A stretch of 64,000 bases of DNA. Source: Flaccisagitta enflata. Its lineage: Eukaryota > Chaetognatha > Sagittoidea > Aphragmophora. The stretch's first letter is position 1, and each line of letters opens with the position of its first letter. The position numbers and the translations under genes were made by a program. The stretch covers positions 43,772,001 to 43,836,000 of the forward strand of contig OZ231127.1 in the NCBI GenBank assembly GCA_965153355.1, read 5' to 3'. The notes under the pieces are model-generated. The model saw nothing but the letters and a program-made list of their open reading frames with translations. It was not told where the DNA came from and did not search any database. Of this stretch, positions 1-12,379 are shown one piece after another.

Positions 1-350
1 GAAGACATTTTGACTGTTGGTTGGTTGGGCTGGTTGGACAGAAAAACAGAAAAAAAGCTTCAACAAGCTTTAAGAAGAAGTCGACGCTCGAAGAAGGAGT
101 GGAGTGCAAGTGAAGACCGTCTTCAAGAGATGGTGCAAATCGTTGGAAGCGAAGATGGCGGAGGAGGAGGAGGGGCAGGCGGAGGAGGAGAAGGAGGAAG
201 AGGAGGAAAAAATGAGATGGAGAGAAGCAAAATCACGTTCGATCGTTTTCTGCAACACGCGCGAAGCTTGTCGAAGGATGCGCGGGCGGGAGGAGGTTGT
301 TGTTGGGGCAAGCCACTGAGGATCTGAAGAAGAGGAGGAGAAAGAGGGGA
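1..350. other. Purine-rich non-genic sequence
   Basis: GGA-rich, open in several frames because of composition only. No splice-supported exon. Confidence 0.5.
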
Positions 351-351
351 G

Positions 352-355
352 AGAA

Positions 356-402
<47 letters not shown>

Positions 403-435
403 AGAAGAAGAAGAAGAAGAAGAAGAAGAAGAAGA

Positions 436-476
<41 letters not shown>
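352..476 (+). repeat. (GAA)n followed by (GA)n
   Basis: Microsatellite; long open frames on both strands are due to the repeat. Confidence 0.95.
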
Positions 477-480
<4 letters not shown>

Positions 481-641
481 GGAAAGTCTATAACTAATAA
501 CCCGGGGATACAGCTTACAATAACATCGCTGATGAGGGTAGGGGCTTAAATGTGCGGTAAGTACCAACGGACGGACAGACGGACGGACACAGCCTCAAGT
601 CTTCGACTGAAATGTGATGAGAAAAATGAACAATAATGCCA

Positions 642-899
<258 letters not shown>

Positions 900-1209
900 G
901 GGACGATGATGATTGTGACGATGATGATGACGGTGACGGCCTAAGTTCCCAGCTTTAAGACTCAAATCCTGTCCGAAAATCTTGCAACCAACCTATGTAT
1001 AAAACGACTTATTGGAGAGTTAACAGGTTACATGTTGGTAAGTTTGAAATGTGGCATTCAGTTCAGTAAAGTGTAAAGATGAAGGAGCATAAGTCGGTAC
1101 ATAGCATGCACTGCGTGAAGTACGCTGCTTGAGCCTCAAGCTTTGAAAGTGGGGATCGCAGCAAGTTGGAATATTGGGATGATCTCAGTAAAGAGAGGGA
1201 GTAGCCGTA

Positions 1210-1378
1210 AAGAGTGGCATTCGGTACATTGTGTTGCAAACATATTGGGAGGGGATATCACTGGAACACGGCATCCCTCATAGCGGTAGAGAGAGTCATT
1301 CTGTGTGTTTCATGGCAAAACATGGGGATTGGTTGAGATTGTCATGTGGCGCAGGAGTGAAAACGGCAGAGAAGGTGA
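1210..1378 (+). repeat. 168-bp direct repeat, left copy
   Basis: CCGTAAAGAGTGGCATTCGG to AACGGCAGAGAAGGTGAG; the right copy is at 3473-3640, flanking the fold-back element. One or two differences seen. Confidence 0.85.
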
Positions 1379-1384
1379 GCACCG

Positions 1385-2475
1385 TGTTGCCTAGCTGTGA
1401 TAGGTAGGAAAAAATGACACAGCATATCAACCTATTCTGGGGTGTTATATACACCCAGACTGATATTCCCCTGCATGAGACTAAAAATTCTGTTGGGATT
1501 TTTCCATGAAAACGCCGTAAAATGCCGTAATTTCCTGTAAAATTAACATTTTTTAGCGTTTTTCAGCCAATACTCGCTCAAAAACTGCTCCTCTGATCAG
1601 CAAATGGTCTGACAATTACAGTTTAGCACTGAAACACGTTCATGCAAAAATTTAAGTCAAGCGGAAATCATTTAGTATCATTTTACGCCGTAAAATGCCG
1701 TTAAAATAGCAATTTTAAGCGTTTCTTGAGTGTCACTCTCTCAAATAGCTGGAAATGACTTGAGAATTGACAGAAAAAGGGTATAAGGGCCTAAAACAAA
1801 CATATATCAAACTTTCGTAGTATAAAGTCAAGATTTGGTGACATATAATGCCGTAATGCGCCGTTAAGTACTGTTAAAATAGCATTTTTGGGGTAATAAT
1901 TGCTCATACAATTGCTCCACTTGTCAGAAACAAACAAACTAGGATGATTTGAAACTGAGACACATTCTATTCAATTTGTCATCATTTGGCATAGTTTCAT
2001 GCCCAAAAAATGCCGTTAAAATGCCGTCAAAATAATATTTTTGACAATTTTTGGGTGACACCCTCTTATAGCACGCATAAACACAAAATGTGCCAGAAAA
2101 TGAAAAGTTAGATGTACTGACATCATAGATTCAAAATGATAAGTTGATATAAAATCATATCCTTATGCCGTAAATAACCATTAAATGCCGCTTATTGACA
2201 TTTTTTGCAGCTTCTAGGCTGTGTGTGGGTGTGTGTGCGTGTGTGTGTGTGTGTGTGCGTGTGTGCGCGTGTGTGTGTATGTGTGTTTCTGTATCATTGT
2301 GTAAATGTATGAAAGTGCTTTTGCATGGACGCACTAAAACGCATGTTTTCCAGAGCATCATTGTGTGTATGTATGTGCATGCGTGTGTGTGCCTGCGTGC
2401 ATGCGTGTGTGTGCCTGCATTCGTGCGTGTGTGTGTGTGAGTGTGTGTACGTGTGTGAATGTGTGAGTGAGTGTG

Positions 2476-2572
<97 letters not shown>

Positions 2573-3475
2573 AAATGCAAGGACGCATCTTATAACCGCC
2601 AAATATTTTGATACTTTGCCATTTTACGGTATATTATGGTCATTTTAGTATTTTACAGTCTTTTACGGCATGTAAATGTGAAGTTATCATAACACTTTGT
2701 GTTGAAGCCTTCATCTAAATGTATCTCAGGATCTACCATCCTTTTTTGGGCATTTAGAAGAAATGCCACACAAAATAATGAAATAACACCCAAAAGTCAG
2801 TAGAAAAACCATTAATCATTTTTACGGCATTTTTTATGGCATGAAATGATGCTGAATGATGACGGCTTGCTTTGAGTCTTTTTAAGAGTGTCTCTTGCTG
2901 CCACAAATACTCAGTTTTATCAGGTTAATCATTGTTGAGCCAGTATTACTCAAAGGAATTCCAATTATGCCATTTTTACGGCGTTTTACAGCATTTGACG
3001 GCATTTTACAGCTTTGCTAAGTGACCAAATACAACAATATTTTATCGAACTTGAGCATATGTGCGTTTTAGGCCCCAATACCCATTTCCTGGCAGTTTTT
3101 AAGACTATATCTTATGATATAAAAGAGCAACACTTAAAATCAGTCAAAAATGTCATTTTAACGGCATTTAACGGCATAAAATGATACCATATAACATCTG
3201 CATGACTTAAATTTTTGCATGAATGTGTCTTAGTGCTAAATTGTAATTGTCAGACCATTTTCTGACCAGAGCCACTGTTTTTTAGCTCGTTTTGGCTGTA
3301 AAACGCTCAAAAATGTCAATTTTACGGGAAATTACGACATTTCACGGTGTTTTCTCCGAAAAATCCCAACAGAATTTTTAGTCTCATGCAGGGGAATATC
3401 AGTCTAGGTGTATATAACACCCCAGAATAGGTCGCTATGCTGTGTCATTTTTTCCTAGTTATCCCAGCTAGGCCG
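1385..3475. mobile_element. 2.1-kb fold-back element
   Basis: Ends are long inverted repeats: CTAGCTGTGATAGG, GACACAGCATA, CTATTCTGGGGTG on the left, their complements at 3405-3475. Both arms are full of ATGCCGTAAAATGCCG-like motifs; the centre is a (GT)n run at 2220-2570. No coding capacity seen. Confidence 0.75.
2219..2571 (+). repeat. (GT)n microsatellite
   Basis: Two long GT runs with interruptions, at the centre of the 1385-3475 fold-back. Confidence 0.95.
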
Positions 3476-3640
3476 TAAAGAGTGGCATTCGGTACATTGT
3501 GTTGCAAACATATTGGGAGGGGATATCACTGGAACACGGCATCCCTCATAGCGGTAGAGAGAGTCATTCTGTGTGTTTCATGGCAAAACATGGGGATTGG
3601 TTGAGATTGTCATGTGGCGGAGGAGTGAAAACGGCAGAGA
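3473..3640 (+). repeat. 168-bp direct repeat, right copy
   Basis: Near-identical to 1210-1378. Downstream to about 4250 the sequence keeps weakly repeating GTGGCATTTG and GGAAAGTAAAGAGACGG motifs and has no gene. Confidence 0.85.
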
Positions 3641-4254
3641 AGGTGAGGGGGTGCCATTTGATGGAAAGTAAAGAGACGGGGCAAAAGGTCGAACAGCGAA
3701 GAGTGACGTTTGCCGAAAAGATGGTGAGAAAGAAGACTAATCAGTGTCAGTGTTAGTGGCGTGGAAGCGAAAATGGCAGGATAGGGGGAGGTGCAAAACG
3801 TGCCATAAGAGGTAAAGTAAAGAGACGGAGCGGAAGTTGGAACTGCAGAGAGTCGCACTCTGCGAAATTAAGAGGGTGATGAGACAGAAAGTGGGAATCG
3901 TTGAAGAGATAATTGATGTGATCAAACTAGCAGGAGGGGCTAACAGTGGTATTCGATGTAAGGGAAAAGATGGGGATCGTTGTATTAATTAACGAATGAA
4001 GAGATGAAGTAGCTGAAACGAGTGGCATTTGTTGGGAGGCCAAAGGAGGCGGTGAGGGGATAGAGACGTTGAAGGGATGGAAGACGTGATGAAGATTGCA
4101 TTTGTCGAAGAGATACAGGGAGTGATAAGCGATGCAATTCGTTGAAGGGATGAGACGTGGTGAAAGGCAAAGGCTTATGGGTCAAAGGTGAAAGTAGAGA
4201 TGATAGTGGCATTTGAAGTTGAAATGAAGGTGGAGTTGAGAGTTGTTTTTGTAG

Positions 4255-4540
4255 CAGAAATGGTAGCGGTGGTGAGATGGGCAGCAGAAGTGTTGGGTTG
4301 ATGAGAAGGGCAGAACCGGAGGCGGGGGGGGGGGGGATTGAGCGGCATTTGTACCAGAAGTGTAGGGTTGGTGAAGAGGGCAGAACCGGAGGTGGGGGGG
4401 GGGGGTAGCGGCATTTGAAGCAGAAGTGGAGGGTTGGTGAAGGGGGCAGAACCGGAGGTGGGGGGGGTGAGCGGCATTTGAAGCAGAAGTGGAGGGTTGA
4501 TGAAGAGGGCAGAACCGGAGGCGGAGGGGGAATGAGCGAA
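4255..4540 (+). repeat. G-rich minisatellite, unit about 65 bp, 4 copies
   Basis: Units share GCAGAAGTGGAGGGTTGATGA and GGGCAGAACCGGAGG with a variable G-run (7-13 G). Open frames across it are low-complexity and not genes. Confidence 0.8.
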
Positions 4541-4995
4541 GTGGCATTTGGTGGAAAGTGAGGATCGAGTTGAAATTGAAATGGATTTTCGGCTCCTCCA
4601 AGTTGAAATATTCGAGAAATCGGAGAACCACGTGGCAGCAAGCAGCAGGTTGCTCCTGAAGCGGCTGTTGCGTTTCTGAAGAGCGTGTGGAGATGTTCTA
4701 ACTTCTGATGAGGTTGTGGTGGTTCGGAAGATTGAAGATACCTCATCGTGTATGCGGAAGATGGGCAAAGGAAGCCTCGCTTTGAAATCATGAGAGATAT
4801 ATAGACTTTTTTTAAAGTAAGCGTAAGAGAAAAAAAAGTTAGCCGGTAAAATGCCATCTAGAGCTTTATTAGATGGAAATGCAGAATAATTGTAGCAAAG
4901 TAAAGCTTACTGAAATAGCATCCTATCTATCAACTACAGGGGCCTGAAAGGCTGACGAATCGGTAATTGTAGATATTATTGATTTATCTTTTAAA

Positions 4996-5513
4996 TAGCC
5001 GAAAAAGCGTCAGAAGGTCAGCGGTACCGGTTGCCCCTATGTTAGTGTATGTTGGATATGGAGGTGAGAGGGGCAGCGGCCCCAAAGGAACCAATGACCT
5101 GTGCTAGGCCAGGATTTGGGCATTGAGGCTAGGATTTAAACCTCAAAGCTTAGATTTGAGCTATGAGGCTTGGATTTGAGCAGCAAAGCTGGGGTTGGAG
5201 CCATTAGACTTGGATTGGAGCCACTTGGCTAGGGTTGGAGGCTAAAGGGCGGAGTCCCAGCCTTGAGGCTGGAAATTGAGGTTAGGATCGGGGCCTCAAG
5301 GTAGGTATTAGAGTTTCAAAGCTGGGATTGGAGCCTTGAGGCTGGAATTAGCAGATTGGAGCCTCAAGGCCACAATTTGAGCCTCAGGGTTAAAATTGCC
5401 TCGAAGCTGGGTTTGAAGCCTCAAGGCTGGGATCAGAGCCTAGGAGGGGACAGAGAAGAAGGAGGAGAAAACATAGGTCATCGGCCCTTCGGGGCCGCTG
5501 CCAAAAAACAAAC
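4996..5513 (-). mobile_element. GCAGCGGCC fold-back element, copy a
   Basis: Complementary ends near 5071-5110 and 5472-5512 (GGTCATCGGCC, GGGGCCGCTGCC). Between them are about 20 units of a 20-30 bp repeat based on GAGGCTGGGATTTGAGCC. The extra tail, GTCAGCGGTACC, is at 5017-5030, so this copy is reversed relative to those at 21826-23578. Confidence 0.75.
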
Positions 5514-6560
5514 ACATTACCTTCTCAAAACGTTAAGCGGTTGGACGATGAACGATGAAAAAAACTACGACGAAGGAGTATAAAATAACATACATTCAAA
5601 ACAGAATTAGGTATGTTTATTTTTTTTAAAGATATGGAATGAACATCGAAGAATAATGAAAAACAGTAGAAATAGTTATTTTGTGAAGGTATGAACGATG
5701 AAGCCGCTAAGTGGATGTAGACGGTGGAAGCTTGTTCACTCGAAGCGTTGACAAAAAAGCGACGGAGATAGAGCCGCAATGGATGGTGTCGTTTTACCAG
5801 TTTCAAAGGATGCTTATAGTTCGGTTTCGGCTTGTTTAGTAATGTTAATTGCTTGTTGCTTGCTCTTCATCTACTTTTTACTTGCGGCTCATCGATTTCT
5901 CCCCGTATTTTTGTCATACTTCCTGATAAAGAAAAGACCTTTTATGATTAAATGATACAGCTGATCCATGGAGAGACAGACATGTGGGGTAGACAGTTCA
6001 CAAAGACACACAGACAGAAAGGCAGTCAGACAAAAAGAAAGAGAACCAGTCAAACAGACACAGAATTCATGGGTCCTTGGTCAATTCTTCATGAATATGT
6101 TCCATTTTCCCTTTTAGCTCTAATTGTGATTGTTTTGTTGTTTCTTGTTTGGTTATTTTTTTCGAATCATCATTTTTTTTTTTTGTGATTTACACAGCGT
6201 TTTGGTATTCTATTACGCGAGGTACGTGAAGCTCCTTTGAACTCCGGAAGATATACGAATTCCAGAAAAAGCGTCAGCCTTGATGACGATTGTAACCATT
6301 AAAACATTTCATATGTTCATTTCTTGGACAGCGTCATCAATGAATCAGATCATTACCGGAGGATACAAGGGCTAAGGGCCGAGTTGATATTGTTCTGCAA
6401 CTTGATCTTAACAGCCAATGAGATTTATCAATAATCTGAAATAGTTTTTTTTTTTAGATTTAACACCTACAAGAAATTGGTCATAACATAACTCATAAGG
6501 TACAAATTTCTGTTTCATCAGAAACGTTTTTGTCTTAATGGACTACAGCACAATTCTGTC
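5514..6560. other. Plain intergenic sequence
   Basis: AT-rich, no repeat family or exon recognised. A 78-codon frame ending in a hydrophobic run at 6090-6188 has no splice or start support. Confidence 0.4.
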
Positions 6561-6565
6561 AACAT

Positions 6566-6775
6566 GTTATGATACGTGGAACAATATCCCTCATTTTATC
6601 CAAACTGAAATCAATGGAAGAGAGCTTTGTGAACCCTCACTGACTGATTAATATATTATATGCGCACCACTCCTACTTTTCCACAAAATAGAATCTGAAA
6701 AACATTGTTTCTCATCTACCCCAAATGCAAACTTCTTACCAAAAGTATTCAAGGGCAAATGATTTAAAATTATTC
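6566..6775 (+). repeat. GGAACAATATCCCTC dispersed repeat, copy 1
   Basis: Carries TGGAACAATATCCCTCA, TATGCGCACCACTCCTA, AGGGCAAATGATT in that order. Other copies: 12187-12378, 30367-30560, 31696-31885, 34673-34860; partial at 32000 and 34980. Confidence 0.7.
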
Positions 6776-7196
6776 ACAGCAAAAATTAAGTGTGATATTC
6801 TGTGAATGAGGCAAAAGGCACCGATGGACACAAATGAGGTTTCATGTCCCAAATCGGCGACCTTGCCAACAAACTGGGCGTTTTGTCTGCGAGACAATTG
6901 GTTTTGACGACTCTTGACATCCAATTTATGCCGACACAGGGTCAGTTTCTTTCACTTTCTTCAATCATTATGGCCACTCTGGCCTTGATTATCGGTGGAT
7001 CTAAATTCGTCCTTTTATTTGTGCGTTCGTGACTGTACAAGCCAAAACCTCTCTGACGGTCGGTCTTTACGTCGCATAGAAACGCAAATACTTTTTCCTT
7101 TCCACAACAAATTAACCACAACCTTCTCTATTTGGACGTTGCTTGGCCAGGTACAAAAATCCTAGTCGATAAGATTCGGCAAGCTGTGCTGTATGC

Positions 7197-7468
7197 TTTT
7201 TAGTTGCGGAAACGCAACTCTATAAGAGGCTTCGTCCTCCCGTCCGTCCGTCCGTTCGTCTGTCCGTCCGTCCGTCCGTCCGTCCGTCCGTCCGTTGGTC
7301 CATCATGGTGATCGAGTTGAAAATTGCGAAAACGTGCATTTTGAAGGCACTCGTTGTGACTGTCTGTGAGTGTGAGTGTGTGTGAGGTGGGCGAGGGTGT
7401 GAAAAGGGGTTGTACGCCCCTGCCCATCCGTCCGCAACGATATTGTGACCCCGCGTCACTTGTCATTC
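7197..7468 (+). mobile_element. GTCGCG-hairpin element, GTTGCG subfamily
   Basis: Starts TTTTAGTTGCGGAAACGCAAC (stem GTTGCG/CGCAAC), then (CCGT)n, GATCGAGTTGAAAA, CCCCTGCCCATCCGTCCGC, and ends ACCCCGCGTCACTTGTC instead of CCGGCCTTGTT. Confidence 0.8.
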
Positions 7469-7637
7469 TGCTATCACAACTGTTGCGTTTTTTTCAAAGT
7501 GACTAACCATCTCGTTTTTTAATATATGTTGAAAATCGTTTTAACTCCTCCAGTTTTCCAGTTAGACAAACGTACGACCAAGCGTCTGTCAAGGATCGTC
7601 TTTCATTAAAATCAATTACAATTTCTGTGCCATCATT

Positions 7638-7867
7638 TTTTTTAGTCGCGTGCTACGCGACTCTTCACCCCGCTATGTCGGTCGGTCGGTCGGTCGGTTG
7701 GTCGGTCGGCTGGTTGGTTGGTTGGTTGGTCGGTCACCTTTTTACTTTTTCGGCGTTTTTTAGCTTTTTGAGCCTACTGCTCCTGCCCAAATGCTCTAGT
7801 TACCTTCTCCAGCACTGCTCCTGCCCACCCGCACGCGACTGGGGTAGCCGTGTATCCGGCCTTGTTT
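7638..7867 (+). mobile_element. GTCGCG-hairpin element, full copy (reference)
   Basis: Order seen in most copies: T-run, stem GTCGCG-TGCTA-CGCGAC, TCTTCACCCCGC, a (GGTC)n core, TTTTTCGGCGTTTTTTAG, CTGCTCCTGCCCACCC, a further CGCGAC, GTAGCCGTGTATCCGGCC, TTGTTT. About 230 bp, no open frame, no tRNA-like A/B box recognised, ends not inverted to each other. Origin unknown; a non-autonomous element is inferred from copy number and clean ends. Confidence 0.8.
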
Positions 7868-8040
7868 GCTTATACTTGGGGGAAAAAAGGACAAAAGTTG
7901 ACCGATAGATGCCGGCCTCTTGACGGAGTAAAAAACATCCTTCATAGACAATTAGACATACAAAAGCTTTAATGATGACCCTTTTGGTTTGTGTAATTGG
8001 CATACATCTGAATAATGATCCATATGTATAGCATATACTA

Positions 8041-8420
8041 CTCGACTAAAAAAAAAGCCGCATGCTTTTTTGTATTGATGAAAAAGAAAAAAAAATCATT
8101 GAAACATTTTTCTATGAATATGATTTTAAAGATTTTTAAATTTTCTTTCATTCTAGACCAATCCCAGACCTCAGAGCTTGTCAAATTCATCTTTTAATTT
8201 GTAAAGATGCTGATTTTTCAAAAGGATTGCAAACAGATAATGACAATGTTTCTACTCTTTCTTATGCCATTTCTAAACGAAAAGAACTAGAATTGCCAGA
8301 TTTGAGCCAAATGAAAGATCTTTTTAAAAGTTTTTTAATGGTTTGAAATTTTAATTAATTATCTTGAAATCTAATATGACAATTTGCCTTTTAAAAGTGC
8401 GGCTTTTTTATTGAGTCGAG
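8041..8420. mobile_element. MITE with TA borders, ends CTCGACT
   Basis: 380 bp. Left CTCGACTAAAAAAAAAGCCGC, right complement ending AGTCGAG, TA on both sides. Inside: TCTAGACCAATCCCAG, shared with the copies at 40193, 56899 and 60707. Confidence 0.8.
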
Positions 8421-8430
8421 TAGTACGTTA

Positions 8431-8624
8431 AAACAAGGCCGGATACACGGCTACTTCAGTCGGACGGACGGACGGACGGACGGATGGACGGACGGACGGA
8501 CGGACGGACGGACGGACGGACGGACGGACGGACGGACGGACGGACGGACGGACGGACGGACGGATGGACGGACGGACGGACGGACGGACGGACCGACAAA
8601 GCGGGGTGTAGAGTCGACTAAAAA
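8431..8624 (-). mobile_element. GTCGCG-hairpin element, middle replaced by (GGAC)n
   Basis: Both ends present (AACAAGGCCGGATACAC and GAGTCGACTAAAAA) but the interior is almost only (CGGA)n, 8461-8592. It sits 10 bp beyond the MITE at 8041-8420. Confidence 0.75.
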
Positions 8625-8869
8625 TGTTGATCCACTCCGAATTCCGGATCAAGGCCGGTTTCACGGGTGACTTATTCGCGTGCGAAAGGTAAGGAGCAGT
8701 GATCTAGACATTCCTCAAGCATGTTGGAAGGGGAAGTGATGTCAAACTCTGTTCCCAATCGATAGAACTTTGTTTTGGACAAACCGAATGAAAAAATGAC
8801 GAACCGACCAAAAAAAACATATAGAGTAGCTTCAACGCGGCTATAAAGGGAAAATAGAACTATGCTGCA

Positions 8870-9560
8870 CTTGTGTACATTGTTTATGTGACTCTCGGAG
8901 TAGCTTGCACGTGATTAAAAAGGGTACAGAAGATGTCGTCTAAACTTGGAAATATGGGGGAATTGATTACAGGATAACAAATATACATAAGAGACTGATA
9001 TTTGGAGTATAGACTCATAAAAGGATGCATTATTGACCATAGATATTAGTTGCAATAGAAACACATTTTCATGTATTCACGCTAAAGTATCAATATTTTT
9101 TTTAAAAGAGCTTTGTTAAAGATAAGGTTTGCTACAACTTTCCCACACTATGTTCTGTAAGAATATTGCTTGTTTGGCTGTTGCTAGGGAGCGTAACTTT
9201 GTGCGACAGCCTCTTGATGCGCCCTAGAAACCGCTAAACGAGCGATATTCTTACAGAACATATTGTAGGAAAGTTGTAGCAAATCTTACTTCCAACAACG
9301 TTCTCATAAAAAATTTCTCAAAATATTGATACTTTAGCGTGAATACAGGGAAATGTGTTTCCATAGCAACCAACACCCATAAGCAATAAAGCATCTTTTT
9401 ATTAGTTTATTTTCCAAATATCAATCTCTCAAGTTTATTTGTCTTCCTGTAATGAATTCCCCCGTATTTCCAAGTCTAGACGGCATCTACTGTATGTTTT
9501 TTTTTCTCACTTTTTTATGTGATCTCCGATTAGTCATTGTAAACGCTACAAACAAATCCG
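8870..9560. mobile_element. About 0.7-kb palindromic element
   Basis: Arms pair across a centre near 9210: AAACTTGGAAATATGGGGGA with TCCCCCGTATTTCCAAG, CACGCTAAAGTATCAATAT with its complement, CTGTAAGAATAT with ATATTCTTACAG. Confidence 0.75.
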
Positions 9561-9673
9561 GTTTTAGTCACGAGCGTGAAAAAAAAAACAAGCATCAAAT
9601 CCGAAAAAAAACTTTTGAGGGAAAAATGCTAAATATTTATCATGTAGGAAGACGTTACTATACTAGAACAGGA

Positions 9674-9677
<4 letters not shown>

Positions 9678-9759
<82 letters not shown>
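9678..9759 (+). repeat. (CT)n microsatellite
   Basis: Pure CT run. Confidence 0.98.
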
Positions 9760-9763
<4 letters not shown>

Positions 9764-9865
9764 TGAGCGAAGGTCTCCCGACAACAGGCATCTGGTAACA
9801 TTCGGTCCAAAGTTCTAAACAAGTCCAGATTGAAATCGGACACACGGCTGCGTCCTCGGGAACCT

Positions 9866-11884
9866 CCTATTAGTCCTAAGATACTTGGTACTAAGACTTG
9901 TTAGTCCTAGGGTCTACTAGGCCTAAGACTAATTAGTCCTAAGGTTTTTTAGTCCTAGGGTTTACTAGTCCTAAAGCACTTGATATAGGAGGGTCAGATA
10001 GTCCTAAGTTTGGGGTCTATAAGTCCTAAAAGCAGGGTCTATTAGTTCTAAGGTCTACTAGTCCTAAAAAAATAAGTGGGTCCTCTAGTCCTAAGAGGAG
10101 GGTCTTATAGTCCTAAAGGTAAAAATTATACTGGCTGACACTGAATATTTGTTGTGCAAGGGTTTACTAGTCCTAGAGAAAAATGCTGAGATCAAATATC
10201 TAGTTGAATGACTGACATGGTAAATCCTAAAAGAAAGGCCTACTAGTCCTAATAACCAAATCTTTAATTTACAGTCAATGGACAATATACTATAGATGTA
10301 TTTATCATAACATTAGCTTTGATTTTATTTCTTGATAAAAGATAAGATAATGTATGAAATAACTTGGGATTTGAATTACAGCTTATTGTAATTTTACTAA
10401 AAGTGTTAATGCTAGCTGTAATGTAAGCACAACTGGTTGTTAATTATAGCCTGCATCAACATTTTAATTTATCACTATCAGTTTACAGCCAAATGTAATC
10501 ACAACCACCAATCATTGCACATGATAATTTGCTGATTTTCAAGAAGTTAGATCTGAAGTAATGGTATGATATACATACTAAAAAATGTTTTGTCCATTGA
10601 CTGTTTAGGAGTAGTAAAATGTAATGAGTAATGTAATGTAAACTGTAATGAGTCGCCCTTTATTAGGACTAACAAACCCATAACTAGGGTCTAGTAGTCC
10701 TAAAAATGAGATTGACTTACAAGTACAAAATCTTTAATTTAAGACTAGTAAACCCTGTAACAGGGTCTAGTATTCCTAAATACTTGATGTGCCTTTTACT
10801 TATTTAGGACTAGTAAACCCTGTGACAGGGTCTACTAGTCCTAAATATTTGATTTCTCCCTTTCTTATTTAGGACTAGTAAACCCTGTGACAGGGTCTAC
10901 TAGTCATAAATATTTGATTTCCCCCCTTTTTTATTTAGGACTAGTAACCCTGTGACAGGGTTTATTAGACCTAAATACTTGATCTGCCCTTTCTTGATTA
11001 GAACTAACAAATCCTTAGCCAGGGTCTATTAGTCCTAATAATAAGATAGATTTACAAACACAATATCTTCAATTTTCAGTCAATGGATAAAACACTAAAG
11101 GTGTATCTATCTGATTAATTCATATAATATTTCAAAAATTTTCAAGAAGTTGGACCAAAGATAATGGCATGATAAATACACCTATAATGTTTTGTCAATT
11201 GACTTTTTAGGACTAGTAAACCTTCTTACAGGGTCTACTGGTCCTAAATGCTTGATTTGTCCTTTTTAGTCGCGGACTAGAGGCTTTGTCCGTCCTTTGG
11301 TTGGTCAGTTGGTTGGTTGGTCGGTCGGTTGGTCCGTGGTGATCGAGTGCAAAAACGCGCATTTCCGCCCCTGCCCACCCATCCGCGACTGGTATTGGCC
11401 GTGTATCCGGCCTTGTTTGATTAGGACTAACAAACCCTTAGCCAAGGTCTATTAGTCCTAATAATGAAATCAACTCTCAAGCAGATAATCTTTAATTTAG
11501 GACTAGTAAACCCTGTGACAGGGTCTACTAGTCCTAATTACATGATTTGCCTTTTACTTATTTAGGACTAGTAAACCCTGTGACAGGGTCTACTAGTCCT
11601 AAGTGGGATCACTCAACCACATGGGTGTATATCAGCTATCAGTTAGGACTAGTAGACCTCCTCCCTTAGGACTAGTGGGCCCTAGGACTACTGGACCTTA
11701 GGACTGAGAAACCTTTACTTTAGGACTATCAGACCCTCCTTATTTATTCCCTTTAGGACTAGTCAACCTTGTTATTAGGACTAGTAAACCCTAGTACTAA
11801 TGGACTCTAGGACTACTAAACCTTAGGACAATTAGACCCTAGGACTGTAAAACCCTAGGACTAAGTATCTTAGGCCTACTAGAC
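9866..11884. repeat. 2-kb palindromic array of AGTCCTAA / TTAGGACT
   Basis: The left half reads TAGTCCTAAG, the right half mostly CTTAGGACTA, and the outer 200 bp of each side are complements (TAAGATACTTGG; CTAAGTATCTTAGG). In the right half a unit of about 80 bp recurs, itself a hairpin: GGACTAGTAAACCCTGTGAC then GGGTCTACTAGTCC. A GTCGCG element interrupts it at 11263-11417. No gene. Confidence 0.8.
11263..11417 (+). mobile_element. GTCGCG-hairpin element inside the palindrome
   Basis: Starts TTTTTAGTCGCGG, carries the GTGGTGATCGAG segment of the GTTGCG subfamily, and ends GTGTATCCGGCCTTGTT: a mosaic of both subfamilies. Confidence 0.75.
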
Positions 11885-11906
11885 CGCCCGAAAAAAAATG
11901 TACAAG

Positions 11907-12170
11907 CAGCGGCCCCGAAAAAGCCGATGAGTCAATGACCTATACTTTTAAATCTAGCTTTATGGAAATTATCCTTATCCTTTCTCTCTTTCTCCTCCTT
12001 CTTAAATTTCCTACCTCCTTACCAGAAATGAAGCCCAAAATCCTGCGTCTAGGCTTATGGTCCCAATATTTGACGTTATGTTTGGATATTAACTTTGAGG
12101 CACAAATATTAGCAAAGGAAGCTCCAACCCCAAACCTGTAACCAAATTTCGGTCCCTAACGCCAATTTCA
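11907..12170 (+). mobile_element. GCAGCGGCC element, one end only
   Basis: GCAGCGGCCCCGAAAAAGCC and CAATGACCTATACTTTT match one arm; the other arm is absent. Confidence 0.55.
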
Positions 12171-12186
12171 AATTCCTTTATGCTAT

Positions 12187-12378
12187 GATAGGTGGAACAA
12201 TATCCCTCACTATACCCAAATTGAAAAATATGGAAGAGGGCCTTGTGAGCCCTAAATGACTAGTTACTACGCCCATCACTCCTAGTTTTCCATTTAGCAA
12301 AACTAAATTATCATACATCCATTCTGAGTTAAACCCAAAACACTAATGCTTACCAAAATAGATAAGGGCAAATGATTC
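12187..12378 (+). repeat. GGAACAATATCCCTC dispersed repeat, copy 2
   Basis: Same order of motifs as at 6566, closer to the copies in the satellite region (GGAAGAGGGCCTTGTGAGCC). Confidence 0.75.
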
Positions 12379-12379
12379 T

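Noticed and set aside
4175-4768. 197-codon Ser/Pro/Thr-rich frame on the - strand
   Set aside because: It follows the 65-bp G-rich minisatellite; three frames are open together and no splice or domain support exists.
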